Origin: Prevotella sp.
GTDB lineage: Bacteria > Bacteroidota > Bacteroidia > Bacteroidales > Bacteroidaceae
Reading direction: 5' to 3'
DNA: 64,000 nt
NCBI GenBank assembly: GCA_017475005.1
Contig: JAFVGI010000020.1
Location: 1 to 64,000 of the forward strand
Within the stretch, counting starts at the first letter, position 1, and each line of letters begins with the position of its first letter. A program made the position numbers and the translations under genes. The notes beneath the pieces are model-generated. The model was not told the DNA's origin, ran no database searches, and was given only the letters and a program-made list of their open reading frames with translations. Of this stretch, positions 39,888 to 51,300 are shown one piece after another.

Positions 39888-39921
39888 AATGATGGAAGAC
39901 TCTTGTGAGCCCTCCATCATT
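39888..39921 (-). promoter_or_regulatory. Hairpin in the rimP-nusA-infB leader
   Basis: AATGATGGA / TCCATCATT pair over a 16-nt loop, between the rimP promoter and the rimP start. No T-run follows on the minus strand, so it is not a standard terminator. It could be a leader structure or a stabilising element. Confidence 0.45.
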
Positions 39922-39933
39922 TCTTTGTGGGTG

Positions 39934-39965
39934 CAAAGGTAATACTTTTTTCTTACCTATGCAAG
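39934..39965 (-). promoter_or_regulatory. Promoter of rimP-nusA-infB
   Basis: On the minus strand CTTG (39965-39962), 20 nt, TACCTTTG (39941-39934). It lies only 12-43 nt beyond the stop of the upstream glycosidase gene, with no terminator between. Confidence 0.75.
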
Positions 39966-39976
39966 TTTTTCGCCAA

Positions 39977-42900
39977 TTATTTTACTTTCTTGACGCCTTT
40001 TTCAATTATGATACCCCTTGTATCAGCATTTGCACGCTTACCCGAGAGATCATAAATCTCAGAAGTATTCATCTTGGAATCTTGTACAGACTTTACATTC
40101 TTGATTGCGGTAGGATCCTCTAAACCAGATGTCGGTATCATCATTTCTGCCCATTCGTCAAGTTCCGTTAGATCTTCCAACTCTATATATGCAGAATAAT
40201 TCTTTTTGTCGATACGGCTTGCTTCATCTGGGATATACTTAAAGACTCCATCCTCCAATACCAGTGATTTAACAGGATATTTGCCATTTTCAATAAACAT
40301 ACCATACAATCCCTGATAAATACCTTCCACTGAAGTTTTCTTACCATATTCAAAGAAGGTTTTCTCCTTACCAGCAGGAGCCTGAATAACATAAGGTCTT
40401 CCTGCCTTTGTTCCTCGCACTTCTTCAAGACATATATATTGGTGGTTTTTTAATATTCCTGCCACATTATAAACTTTTACATCTTCAGGTATATTAAATG
40501 CGTATCTAAAACATATTGTTTCCCATCCAGAATTTTCCACCTCTTTCTTTATCGCAGGAATGTATCTGAATTGGAATCCTGTAGCGCACCACCATCCTTG
40601 GCGTTTATCCGTTGAAGTGGGACTTCCATATCTTACCCATGTGTTATCACTAGCACCTTCTTTAGAACTTTCAAATCCTACAGTTAGATTATCACCATCA
40701 TTAACATAAACATAAGGAGTTGTTAATGTCAGCCACTTATTCGCATCAGCAATCTGTGGCAAATCTTGCACACCATACGAAAGGATGGGAGAATTAACCT
40801 GTTGATTATTCTGTATGAGAAAAGCATGTTGATCTGTTTCACAATAATGTTGTGTAAGCGCTTTACATTCCAACGCATATAACCCTGATGTTACAGATGA
40901 TGCTTTTACCTGCTGATTTATTGCCAATGTCGTAGCACTACCACCTGTAGCTGTTACGTCCCACCATGCATTCCAACATGTCCTACCACTCAGAGTCTTA
41001 ACACTCTGATCTCCTCCAGTATATGTTCCCGTCTTCACATTCCAACCCGTAGAAGAACTAGAAAAGGAAGGATTAGTAATCAATGAAGAATTTACTGTAT
41101 AAGTGAAAACCTCGTTGTATATTGAAATAAGGTCATCATAATATTGTATGACTTCTGCTGCAGTATTAGCTTCTATGAATTTATCATATGCTATAGATAA
41201 ATCCTCACATCCTGGCATTCCTTTTATCTTTGCCAGAGTAACATCATCAACAATCTTGCCTACAGAGTTCAATATTGAAACAGCATTTATACAACGCTTA
41301 ATCTGTGACTCCAAATCATTCGGATCTATAGCCTGATTGATAGCTTCATCCATTTCTGCATTCAAGAATTGATATTTTGTGTTCCATACTTTGAACGCTT
41401 CGCCACGTTTCTTTTCCCATTCTAAAGCATCAGCAATAGCAGCTTCTGGAGTCTCAAACAATTTAGCCACCATAAAGTCATCAAATTGAGCCGTACCAGC
41501 AAGATAGTATAAAATGATACCAAGATATGGGGCGTCTGATATCCTCACTGTACCTGTCTGCTTGTACCATTTTGTTGTTGATGTCATTGTTAGAACATTG
41601 TCTGCAGCTCCAAAATTCGACTTTGAATATGATACTGCTATCTTTTGTCTAGCTGCATCCGTACCATTATTGCATCCTGCAGCTGTAACATATAAATAAT
41701 CGCCTTCTTCGAATGTAAAGACCTTACGTATTGACTGTTCATTTTTTTCTGAATCCGAATTTCCATAACACTGTAGGTAACTTGTACCATTATATCCCCC
41801 CACTGGCACAACCTGATAATATGGAGCGGTTAGCTCACCGTTTCTTCCTGTAGTCCAATCATATAGTCCAAGATCGAAAGAACCATTCACGAGTTGATTG
41901 CCACCAAGATACATAGTAGCTCCTTCCACCTCTACGGGATCACCAAAGGATAGATTTTCATCTACTGCCATTACCTCATTGGTTACATACTCTTTTCCAT
42001 TAAGGTCTATAACCCTTATACGATATCTGTAATTATTTTTCGCATTTATAGAGATATTGTAATTAGCAGCAACTTCCTTCAGTTCAACAGGCTCTAAGGT
42101 CTCCCAAGCAGAAGTATTGGGCTTCTTATATTCTATATTGCACAACTGATTATATTCACCATTATTCTCTCTGAAAGAAAGTTTCATTGTTTTGGTTTCA
42201 GGATTGTAATCCCCTGTAAGACTGCTTGGTCCTGCCTGCCTTGGATTTGTAGGTACTTTCTGGATGCTTGCATCATATCCCATACCTTCATCCATTTCAG
42301 AGTAATAAACACCTAACTTAGATAATTTCCCATCTTTATAAACCTTTGAAGCATCTGCTTCCGAATTCCATATAGCGTAACGTTCTACATATTTTGCAGA
42401 ATTCAATTTTTCCAAGATAGGGGTTGTACCATTCAACATACATTCCTGATTCCTCTCCGAGAAAGATCCAGGTCCATCTGGAGCCTGCGCGAAGATTCCT
42501 CCAGAGGACCAGTTGCCGCTATTCCAAGAGGCTCCCCAAGTCCATTCTGAAATCCATATAGGTCTATTTCCATAACTGCTATAATAATAACTGAAATCGC
42601 CAAATGAAGACTGTGGCCAATAGCAATGCAAATCCAATAAATCACAACGCCATCCACGTGCATCGATAGAGTCAATAAACGCCCTTAAATGATTCCAAGA
42701 CCCATCATGAGACGATTCTGAGCAAAGGCGCATACCTGTTGCCATAAGGTTTTCCCAGTTTGCAAGCACTGTTGCCACATCCTGTGGGTGATCATCAGCA
42801 CTGTTTCCTGGCTCATTATTTGTTTTCATGTGACAGGACTCCGTTCTTAAACCACATGTTGCTGATGATGGATAATCCTCATAAATATGGTTTGGAACCC

Positions 42901-43651
42901 ATTCAACATCAGGAGACAATGAAGCATTTCCTTGTGCCCAGTCATAACACCACGAAGAATTCAATGCATCATTGGCAGCATCTCGGCCGTCACTTGCAAG
43001 ACCTGCCTTATGTACATTCCACCACTTAAATATACGATACGATGTAATCTTCTGATCAAGGACAATAGGCAAAGACGATATTTCCAAATCGGCCTTATCT
43101 GCTATAAAGCAACGACTATATCCCCTACCCTTAGCACGGGTAGAAAATGTTACCATATATCCTCTCTTCAGTTTGAAAGAACGAATCTTATTGTTCAGTT
43201 TCTCTTCAGAAAGGGTATTCATATATCCACCTGAATTCTCTAAACCGAAGTCACTGACAGCCGTTCCACCATATTTTTGCTCCGAATAAACTGTCAATGG
43301 CTTAAAATCACTGCCATAAGGGTATATTATTGCACCACGGTTGTACACACGAACATCACAGTTGGTACCATTCACAGCCTGTTTACCATTTATATACACA
43401 TGATTCTTGAGCCAATTTTCTATTACTTTACTCGGTTTTATCTTAGAAATTATAACAACCGCATGCTCAACATTTGTTATATTTACACTACCTGTCGTAG
43501 AGAAGGGTTCTGTGGATGTAATTGTATAATCCACATTTGCACTCACATTAACACTTCCCGTAACCTGTGTAACAGTCGTTACAGTATTTGCAGAAAAAAC
43601 ACTAATACAAGTGCTAATCCATATTGCAAAAAATAGAAAAGCTCTTTTCAT
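39977..43651 (-). CDS. Large secreted GH128-like (Asl1-type) glycosidase with C-terminal sorting tail
   Basis: 1224 residues, signal peptide about 1-21 (FLFFAIWISTCISVFSA). A beta-rich N-terminal region is followed by a TIM-barrel catalytic domain (about 195-450) with MKTNNEPGNSADDHPQD (acid/base Glu), DLLDLHCYWPQSSFGDF and PIWISEWTWGASW (nucleophile Glu), the pattern of GH128/Asl1 beta-1,3-glucanases. Beyond it are an FN3-like segment (about 470-550), two carbohydrate-binding-like beta domains with helical linkers (NGSFDLGLYDWTTG ... and NPSFSSSSTGWNVKTG ...), and a tail EIYDLSGKRANADTRGIIIE typical of type IX cargo. Last gene of the PUL operon, 10 nt after the GH-A gene. Specificity for beta-1,3-glucan is a family-based guess. 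Confidence 0.75.
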   Translation of the reverse strand: MKRAFLFFAIWISTCISVFSANTVTTVTQVTGSVNVSANVDYTITSTEPFSTTGSVNITNVEHAVVIISKIKPSKVIENWLKNHVYINGKQAVNGTNCDVRVYNRGAIIYPYGSDFKPLTVYSEQKYGGTAVSDFGLENSGGYMNTLSEEKLNNKIRSFKLKRGYMVTFSTRAKGRGYSRCFIADKADLEISSLPIVLDQKITSYRIFKWWNVHKAGLASDGRDAANDALNSSWCYDWAQGNASLSPDVEWVPNHIYEDYPSSATCGLRTESCHMKTNNEPGNSADDHPQDVATVLANWENLMATGMRLCSESSHDGSWNHLRAFIDSIDARGWRCDLLDLHCYWPQSSFGDFSYYYSSYGNRPIWISEWTWGASWNSGNWSSGGIFAQAPDGPGSFSERNQECMLNGTTPILEKLNSAKYVERYAIWNSEADASKVYKDGKLSKLGVYYSEMDEGMGYDASIQKVPTNPRQAGPSSLTGDYNPETKTMKLSFRENNGEYNQLCNIEYKKPNTSAWETLEPVELKEVAANYNISINAKNNYRYRIRVIDLNGKEYVTNEVMAVDENLSFGDPVEVEGATMYLGGNQLVNGSFDLGLYDWTTGRNGELTAPYYQVVPVGGYNGTSYLQCYGNSDSEKNEQSIRKVFTFEEGDYLYVTAAGCNNGTDAARQKIAVSYSKSNFGAADNVLTMTSTTKWYKQTGTVRISDAPYLGIILYYLAGTAQFDDFMVAKLFETPEAAIADALEWEKKRGEAFKVWNTKYQFLNAEMDEAINQAIDPNDLESQIKRCINAVSILNSVGKIVDDVTLAKIKGMPGCEDLSIAYDKFIEANTAAEVIQYYDDLISIYNEVFTYTVNSSLITNPSFSSSSTGWNVKTGTYTGGDQSVKTLSGRTCWNAWWDVTATGGSATTLAINQQVKASSVTSGLYALECKALTQHYCETDQHAFLIQNNQQVNSPILSYGVQDLPQIADANKWLTLTTPYVYVNDGDNLTVGFESSKEGASDNTWVRYGSPTSTDKRQGWWCATGFQFRYIPAIKKEVENSGWETICFRYAFNIPEDVKVYNVAGILKNHQYICLEEVRGTKAGRPYVIQAPAGKEKTFFEYGKKTSVEGIYQGLYGMFIENGKYPVKSLVLEDGVFKYIPDEASRIDKKNYSAYIELEDLTELDEWAEMMIPTSGLEDPTAIKNVKSVQDSKMNTSEIYDLSGKRANADTRGIIIEKGVKKVK

Positions 43652-43661
43652 ATAATTGTCT

Positions 43662-46439
43662 TTAATAGTTTATCTTCTTTCCATTAATGATATTTATACC
43701 CTTTTGAGGAGATGTCAGTCTCTTGCCTGAGATGTCAAATATATTGTAGCCTTCAACATATTTCTTTTCCTGCATCACTGGGGTATTTATATCTGTGGGC
43801 TCCTCTCCGTTGTATATTTTTTCAATATTCTCTTCAGAAAGAGCACTATTATATATCCTAAAGTCATCAATATATCCCTTAAAACGAGAATCACTCACGA
43901 ACTGACTTCTGCCAATATAATTGCGAACAGGATTTATATCAGTCGGACGTATTTTCATTGATGTGGATGATGCCACAGCAGTTCCATCAACATATAAGAC
44001 AACCTTTGTATTACCGATTGTTACAGCAACATGATGCCATGCATTTCTCCCCAATACGGATGTGCTGAGGATTTCCTCTTCACCTCCATTCTTCATAACA
44101 AAACGCATCTGTGAGCCGTTGGTTGGAGTAAGGAACATATACTGTTCTGTTCCATTTCCAAAGTCAAAAATTCTCTGCCAGTTGGATGATGAAGTTGAAT
44201 ATACCCATGTGGCAATTGTAATTTCTTTGCTGCTTACTACGCCTGCTGGCAAAGACAGATGAGCAGTAGAACCATTAAGTGAAAGGGAAGATTCGCCTAC
44301 CTTCTTTACAGAAGTACTATATGCAGCATATACATCTACAGCATCAAATATATTATTAGTTGCATCCTCAAGGGTATTATCAAATGTATAATATGCCACA
44401 AGAGAAGAAGGAGTCATCGTTGCCTTTACACTTACAGGAGTGGACGCTACAGACTGATTACGGCTCTTGTCAACAGCTTTAACCTTATATATATAGTTTT
44501 TTCCTTCCTCCACGTCATTGTCAATAAATTCCGTATCCTCAACCATACGTCCTATAACATCCCATGATGAGGACTCTATGGTTTCAGCTTCTTCGGCTCT
44601 ATATACCATATATCCTGCAACGTCACTAGAGCTGCTTGCCGTCCATGAAAGTTTCAAGCTGCCAGACTGTTTCTCAACATTCAATGCAGTAGGAACTGCT
44701 GGGGCATCCTTCTCCAAAGAGGCATTCGTTGGAATAAATCTCCATTTCTGCAAATCATTACCTGTGAAAGTCTGTGTGACAACAGTACCAAGAGAACTTG
44801 TACCCGTAACTCCAAGATAAAGCCCAGAATGACGGGAACGTATATAGTAATAACCATCGCCAGCATATTCAAAGAACCACTGTTCATTAGTACCTCCAGC
44901 ACCATTCCATATAATAATATTAGCACCAGCAGAAGTACTCCAATCCTTAAGGTCTATAACATGATAATTATGTCTCTCACTACGTATAATATAATATCCG
45001 AAATCACCGCCACTTGTATTTGCTATAGGCTCGAATATCCATCTTTGATAATTGTTGGATTCTGTTCCATTGTATGACCCCTTGTTAATAACTGTTCCGT
45101 CTTGGTCAGTCTTTGCCGTAAAACAATATTTGCACCCTTTGTTCTGAATGACATTACTACGATCTGTATATATAGGTTCAATTGGCACATCCTCACCATA
45201 GTTCACCTGCACCATACGCTCTGCGTTATGCTGTCCCACATCATATCCAGTACCAGCAGGCAAGAACATTGGATATCCATATACTGGTCCATAAGAATCA
45301 TAATATACAGGTCTGTCAATAGAAGCTATTTCATACGTCTGTGGATTTGCCTGCCTTTCACTACATCCAAGGAAGGCTGCCACCTGCATTCCCTGTGGCA
45401 TTTTTCTCTTTGGGTCTTGCCATTTATAAACTGACGCTGCAGTCCATGTAGAACGATTCTCTGCATACCCTATTTCCTTGCCATAATATGAAGCTTTACA
45501 GAATTCTCCACGTGAGACGCCATCCCAGCCCCACCATATTCCTTGCTGCAAACCATAATGGATACCGACGAATGCTTCCATCGTATTATGCAACTCATCT
45601 GCTGTGGCAACATGTCCATTATTGCGTACAGTCTGCCAGAAGTTGACATAGTTATCGAAAGAACCTGCTAACTGGTGGGTATTACCCTCACTAACATAAG
45701 GCTTCACACCATTGTACCATGTTAGAGCCTGGTCACAGTTCAGGGTATTGCCAGCAGATATCCGTATTCCAGAAAGATCTGTATCCTCTGTCAGAAGTCT
45801 GGCAATCTCCTTGAAGTGTGCCACTGTTCCCTGATCGGTCCATCCTTCTTTCACTCCAGCATCAGCATCAGCATAACCCTTAAAGTCAGGCTCATTGAAG
45901 GGAGAAATAGTCACAACATTAAATCCCTTATTACGTGCATACAGGACAGTAGCCTTAATCACTCTGTACCAGTTAACTGGTTTTCCATAATAATTTGCTT
46001 TATAAGTAGGTCCTTTGTCTGGATCACTCCATTGTCCGTTATCATGATTGAGTGCTATATCCTTAATTCCCGATAATCCTATATGATTAAGACGCGTTTG
46101 CAATGCTGCCTGCTGAGCAGAAGACAATACCAAATCCTCACCTACTATATCTGTAGCCTGAAAAGACACACGTCCTATTTTTAGAACATCCTTGGTAATA
46201 TAGTTTGTACCACGTATAACATTGTCTTCAGAATCCCATGCCGTATCCATTCCCCACATAACAGGAGATGCTGGGGTGGAAAGCAAAGAGATATCTGCAC
46301 CGACCCTATAAGTTACAGGTACTGCAGAATAAACACTTGTCTTAATATACTGAGAAGTACGGGCCGGTCTTTGCGCAAACGATGTTGCTGGTATTCCCAA
46401 CAACATCGCGCCTATAAATATTTTAAATGTTTTTTTCAT
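43662..46439 (-). CDS. Modular secreted glycosidase: GH-A barrel + ricin-type lectin + FN3 + LamG + sorting tail
   Basis: 925 residues, signal peptide about 1-22 (MLLGIPATSFAQ). The catalytic (beta/alpha)8 barrel (about 35-420) has VVTISPFNEPDFKGY (acid/base Glu) and a probable nucleophile in TADELHNTMEAFVGIHYG; the exact GH family is not certain (GH30-like by feel). It is followed by a ricin-type trefoil/CBM13-like domain (about 430-575; QRWIFEP, NEQWFFEY, LQKWRFIP triple), FN3 (about 585-680), LamG/concanavalin domain (about 690-880; VAYYTFDNTLEDATNN, NAWHHVAVTIGN, FKGYIDDFRIYNSALS), and a sorting tail (YNIFDISGKRLTSPQKGINI). The start overlaps the SusD stop by one base. Confidence 0.8.
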   Translation of the reverse strand: MKKTFKIFIGAMLLGIPATSFAQRPARTSQYIKTSVYSAVPVTYRVGADISLLSTPASPVMWGMDTAWDSEDNVIRGTNYITKDVLKIGRVSFQATDIVGEDLVLSSAQQAALQTRLNHIGLSGIKDIALNHDNGQWSDPDKGPTYKANYYGKPVNWYRVIKATVLYARNKGFNVVTISPFNEPDFKGYADADAGVKEGWTDQGTVAHFKEIARLLTEDTDLSGIRISAGNTLNCDQALTWYNGVKPYVSEGNTHQLAGSFDNYVNFWQTVRNNGHVATADELHNTMEAFVGIHYGLQQGIWWGWDGVSRGEFCKASYYGKEIGYAENRSTWTAASVYKWQDPKRKMPQGMQVAAFLGCSERQANPQTYEIASIDRPVYYDSYGPVYGYPMFLPAGTGYDVGQHNAERMVQVNYGEDVPIEPIYTDRSNVIQNKGCKYCFTAKTDQDGTVINKGSYNGTESNNYQRWIFEPIANTSGGDFGYYIIRSERHNYHVIDLKDWSTSAGANIIIWNGAGGTNEQWFFEYAGDGYYYIRSRHSGLYLGVTGTSSLGTVVTQTFTGNDLQKWRFIPTNASLEKDAPAVPTALNVEKQSGSLKLSWTASSSSDVAGYMVYRAEEAETIESSSWDVIGRMVEDTEFIDNDVEEGKNYIYKVKAVDKSRNQSVASTPVSVKATMTPSSLVAYYTFDNTLEDATNNIFDAVDVYAAYSTSVKKVGESSLSLNGSTAHLSLPAGVVSSKEITIATWVYSTSSSNWQRIFDFGNGTEQYMFLTPTNGSQMRFVMKNGGEEEILSTSVLGRNAWHHVAVTIGNTKVVLYVDGTAVASSTSMKIRPTDINPVRNYIGRSQFVSDSRFKGYIDDFRIYNSALSEENIEKIYNGEEPTDINTPVMQEKKYVEGYNIFDISGKRLTSPQKGINIINGKKINY

Positions 46440-48286
46440 TAGAATCCTATTTGATTATTCCATTTCAGATACCAGTTATTCTTGTCCGTAAGATCTACTT
46501 TTATGTCACCATTGATATCTCTTGCCTTAATCTTATTCGCAAGATATGAGGGATCTCCACGTCTTAGCGCGACTCTCATAAGATCATAGAAGCGATAACC
46601 TTCAAAAGACATTTCAAGAGCTTCCTCATCCATAATCATATCTTCCACTTGTTCCTGTTCCCATTTTAGATAATCTGCAGCAGAAAGACTCTTCTTTTTA
46701 TCGGCATCATATGGCATAAAATATCCACGGTCTCCATAATCAACACCATTCTGTGGACGCATTACCGTAAATCCACATCCACGTCCGTGGATACCAATTG
46801 TATTTTGGCTTGCGTATGTTGATATATCTGTCGGATTGGTAACCACGATATATCTATTGCTACCTGCGCCAGCAGAAGGGAACGGGAAATTATTATTAAG
46901 ATATTCCTTCGCAGGTTTATAATATGGAACAATACTATCATTTAGTATTGTGTTGTTCACACCTGTAGAAAGAATATGGTACGCGAAGCGTGGGTAACCT
47001 GCACAGTTCAATGCCTCAGCTAACCTCAGATATACTAGTCCACGACGATAAATGTGTACATTTGGTGTAGAATATTTTCGAATCGTTTGTTGTTCCACAG
47101 TCTCCTTCGTAAGTGGATGTGTGCCATTCTGATCATAATCCCAAACGGTTCCAAGTCTTAAGTCTCCCCAAAATTGCTCTGGTACAGTGCCATCTTTTGG
47201 TACAATCTTTATCTCACCATCACCATCCCACTTATTGTAATAGTAGTTCTGAGCAGCAGATAAATCACGTAATACCTTTGATGGATTCACTTGCGCTACA
47301 TAATCATTATTTTGGGTAGAATTGAATATGTCACGGAGATGACTGTAATTTCCGTTAGATGGAATATCCTCCATCGGTATCATAGTAATTAACTCTGATG
47401 TAGAATACATTGACTCATCAGCAAAAAAGTTTATATACGATGATCTCCAACCCAGCCAACTGTCATCCGTCCAATTTGTTGCCATACTCGTTGTAGGATA
47501 TACCGAGTTTTCACCATTTCTAAGAGATATATATTTGTAATAGTATTCTGCTGCTCTCAAGTAATTTCCAGCCCATAAGTTCATATCTCCTAGTAACAAA
47601 CGCAATGGAACATAGAATAATCTTGATGGTTTAGATGCTACGTCTCCATAATTTGGCAATTCTATGTATGATACATTCTGTGTACTGTCATCTAACTCTG
47701 GGTTGTCTGCCAGTCCGTCATCATACAAGAAGTAGTCACAGATATCATTAATACCATACATTGGATAATCTTTCTCCGCTTCTTCCTTTGACAAAATAGG
47801 TTTTGTAACAAATGGCACTCTACCATAATTGAGAACTAATTGGAGATACGTCCATGCACGTATTGACTTTACAGCAGCATATTCCTTCTTGAAAAGGCGT
47901 TCACCACGGTTATTCTGTTGTGCACTGTCAACGTTAGCTATAAAATAGTTACAGTTATTTATGATGGCATAATAATCACTAGGCACATTATATTTATTAT
48001 CATCACCTATCTGGAAATTTGCTATATCTCTTAAGTCAGAAGAGGTATGCTTATTCACGTTAACAAGGTCTCCACGGAGTTCACCTAATAATATAGTACG
48101 ATCAGCTATTGCCTGCACCTTATTAAGAATACCGGTAACAGAATATATGGTGTCACTTGCACCTACCAAATGGTTCTCATCCGCCTCCACAAGGTGGTTT
48201 GACTCCACATCAAAGAACTTCTGACATGAGGTCAACGATAATCCTACCGCTAACCCTAATACTAGTTTTATTTTATTTAGTTTCAT
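46439..48286 (-). CDS. SusD/RagB-family outer-membrane glycan-binding lipoprotein (pair B)
   Basis: 615 residues with a lipoprotein signal (GLAVGLSLTSCQKFFDVES; Cys at 21). SusD features: TPR-like helical body (KKEYAAVKSIRAWTYLQLVLNYG, LLLGDMNLWAGNYLRAAEYYYKY) and the C-terminal EEALEMSFEGYRFYDLMRVALRRGDP. It caps the SusC-type porin encoded 15 nt upstream and holds oligosaccharide at the surface. The ligand is unknown. Confidence 0.92.
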   Translation of the reverse strand: MKLNKIKLVLGLAVGLSLTSCQKFFDVESNHLVEADENHLVGASDTIYSVTGILNKVQAIADRTILLGELRGDLVNVNKHTSSDLRDIANFQIGDDNKYNVPSDYYAIINNCNYFIANVDSAQQNNRGERLFKKEYAAVKSIRAWTYLQLVLNYGRVPFVTKPILSKEEAEKDYPMYGINDICDYFLYDDGLADNPELDDSTQNVSYIELPNYGDVASKPSRLFYVPLRLLLGDMNLWAGNYLRAAEYYYKYISLRNGENSVYPTTSMATNWTDDSWLGWRSSYINFFADESMYSTSELITMIPMEDIPSNGNYSHLRDIFNSTQNNDYVAQVNPSKVLRDLSAAQNYYYNKWDGDGEIKIVPKDGTVPEQFWGDLRLGTVWDYDQNGTHPLTKETVEQQTIRKYSTPNVHIYRRGLVYLRLAEALNCAGYPRFAYHILSTGVNNTILNDSIVPYYKPAKEYLNNNFPFPSAGAGSNRYIVVTNPTDISTYASQNTIGIHGRGCGFTVMRPQNGVDYGDRGYFMPYDADKKKSLSAADYLKWEQEQVEDMIMDEEALEMSFEGYRFYDLMRVALRRGDPSYLANKIKARDINGDIKVDLTDKNNWYLKWNNQIGF

Positions 48287-48301
48287 AGTATCAAATAGAA
48301 T

Positions 48302-51300
48302 TTAGAGTTTCACTTTTACACCAAAGACAATACTGCGGTTAGAACCGACCTTGCCATAGTCAATTCCTTGTCCTATAACAGAGTTCGTTACAGAAACTTC
48401 TGGGTCGCTACCCATATATTTTGTAACAGTAAATAGATTATTTCCCTGTATCCAGAACTCCAATCCCTGCAAGAAAGAAGTATTCATTGGCAGATTGTAA
48501 GACAGGGTGACACTCTTTAGTTTCAGATATGAACCATCTTCTATCCATCTATCACTGAAACGGCTGTTACCCATTGGATCTTGGAAAGTCAACTTAGGAA
48601 CATCTGTAACATCACCTTCAGCCTGCCACCTTTGTGTAAGATTTGTTGTCTGATTCATGAATCTTGAACCACCTTCAAGTTGTGAACGCATATAGTTATA
48701 TATATCATTACCAATAGAATAATTGAAATTCACATCCAACTTGAAACGCTGCCATGATAAAGAAGAGAATATATTACCATAGATATCAGGGTTAGGATCA
48801 CCTATTACCTGCATATCATTTTCATCAATGCGCTTATCACCATTAACATCTTCAAATCTAACATCACCGGCACTAAATTCATGTTTGTCAACACCATTCT
48901 CACTTAGGATATATAATCCCTCTGCTTTTGCTTCTGCTGTTGTTGCGAATACACCATTTGTTTTATATCCATAGAATAGATTTGCAGCCTGTCCTTCTTT
49001 CGTTATGATATTGGCGTTATACACAGATGTCACTACATAGTCCTTTCCATCACTACGTCCAAGAGACTTTATAGTGTTCTTGTAGTGTCCCATAGAAGCA
49101 CCGATAGACCATGACCAGTCCTTTGTTGCGATAACCTTGCCATTAACGTTGACATCGAAACCTTTGTTGTTCATTTTTCCACCATTTGTCCACTGCTCAC
49201 TAATTCCTGCCAACATGCTCATTGTTTGCAAAGAAAGAAGGTCGGAGGTTCTACTCCAGAAACCATTAATACCGAAATGCAAACGATTCTTTAAGAAATT
49301 AGCTTCAAGACCAAGGTTCCATCTCTGCGTGCTTTCCCACTTAATATCGTTGTTACCGATGGAGACAAGACTCAAACCTGCTACAGAATTCATATATAAC
49401 TGAGAAGCGAAATATGTCTTCGCTGCAGTAAGACTCACATCATCATTACCACTGACATCGTATCCACCTGTCAACTTGAGGTAGTCTATACCTTTGACAT
49501 TAGCCATCCATGATTCGTTAGAGATAATCCATCCCAACTGTACTGCAGGGAATATTCCCCAAGGTACACCACCAAATTTAATAGCACCACCTCCACGGTT
49601 CTTACCGAAACGAGAAGAACTGGAAGCTGTCAGATTCACCTGTGCATAGTATCTTCCACGGTAATTATAGTTTCCCTGTGCATATACATCAATAGCACGC
49701 CATGACTCATCAACGCCCTTTGCATCTACATTAAGAAGACCTTTTGATAAGAATGGTGTCTTATCAGATCCAGTGTTATAACCCTCGGGAGCTGAAGAAT
49801 TATAATTCTCAAACATCATTCGCATACCACCAAATACTGAAACAGAGTGTGCTTCATATTGATTCTTCCAGTTAAGACGTGTATCTGACTGTAAAGAATT
49901 CTGACGTGATGTCTTCGATGCAACGAGGTTCTCACGATTTGCATTTACAGAAGCAACATAGTATGTTGGAACACCGTTAATAGGTATATAATACTTATTA
50001 TTTGTATTCAACAGATTATAAGTAAAATGCTCTGATATAAAGAGGTTTGGCAATATTTTATATTTTGGTGTTATTGACAGATTGAGCATAGAAGTCTCAA
50101 AACGATTCTTATGCTCTGCATCAGCATATTCATTGAATGCAACAGGATTACCAAGCCTGTAGTTATAGTTAGCATATCCTACAAGAGCCTCATCAAGATA
50201 TGATTCATCTTCGATGTCATAAACTGAAGAAGAGAAAGATCCTACTCCATTTGAGAAACCATATGCATAAGGGCTCATGAAAGGAGACTTAACATATGCA
50301 AGGAATGCTGGTGATGTAGGAGTTCCTTCTGTATAACCTGATGGTGCCGTATCATCACGCAAGGAGCGAGTAGTATTCACAAATGATGCATCAAAACGTA
50401 CATCCAAACGGGATGTTAATGCGATGTCAGAATTGAAACGTATATTGATACGATTCATATCATTATACTTCAACGTACTGTTTGCTAAAGTATATCCCAC
50501 AGACAAGTTATATTGTGCTACATCATCACCACCCATGACATTAATGCCGTAGTTGTGTGTAATAGAAGCACGATATATTTTATCCTTCCAATCCGTGCTT
50601 GTATGATAGCGGTTATAATAAGGATAAGAAGGGTCATTTACCAAGAACTTGAAATCAGAACGCTTCGAATTTGTACTACCAAGCATTTCAGATGCATAGT
50701 TACGATATTGTTCTGCATCCATCATGTCGTAGTATTTTGGCTTCATATTGATACCAACAGATGCAGAGGCAGTAATACGTGTTGCCATAGAGGTAGAACG
50801 CTTTGTTGTGATTAAGATCACGCCATTCGCACCTCTTGCACCATATAATGCTGTTCCATTGCGCATCACCTCTACATTTGCAATGTCCGCAGGATTGATG
50901 CCTGTCAGCACATCATTATAGAAACCTGAATGTAACTGCTCACGATTGTATTGTTGATCTAAAATCACACCGTCAACTACAACCAGTGGTTGTGCATTTA
51001 CGTTAAGAGAGTTTAGACCCTGTATAAACATTGACATTCCCTGACCAGGTGAACCAGAACGCGATGTTGAGTATGCATATGCACCCAACTGATTCTGTAT
51101 TTCTTCCTTGATATTGGTAGCATAAGAATACTTAAAGTCATCAGCACTTACGTTCTTTAGGATACTCTCTTCTGTTGCATAATCTGTTTTAAAAGATGTA
51201 GGTAGCAATGCTACTTCCTTCTGCGCTTCTCCTTCACTGAGACCTATTGTTGCAGCATTGAAATCAGGAGTACTGATATATAGTCCCGTAGAGAAAACAG

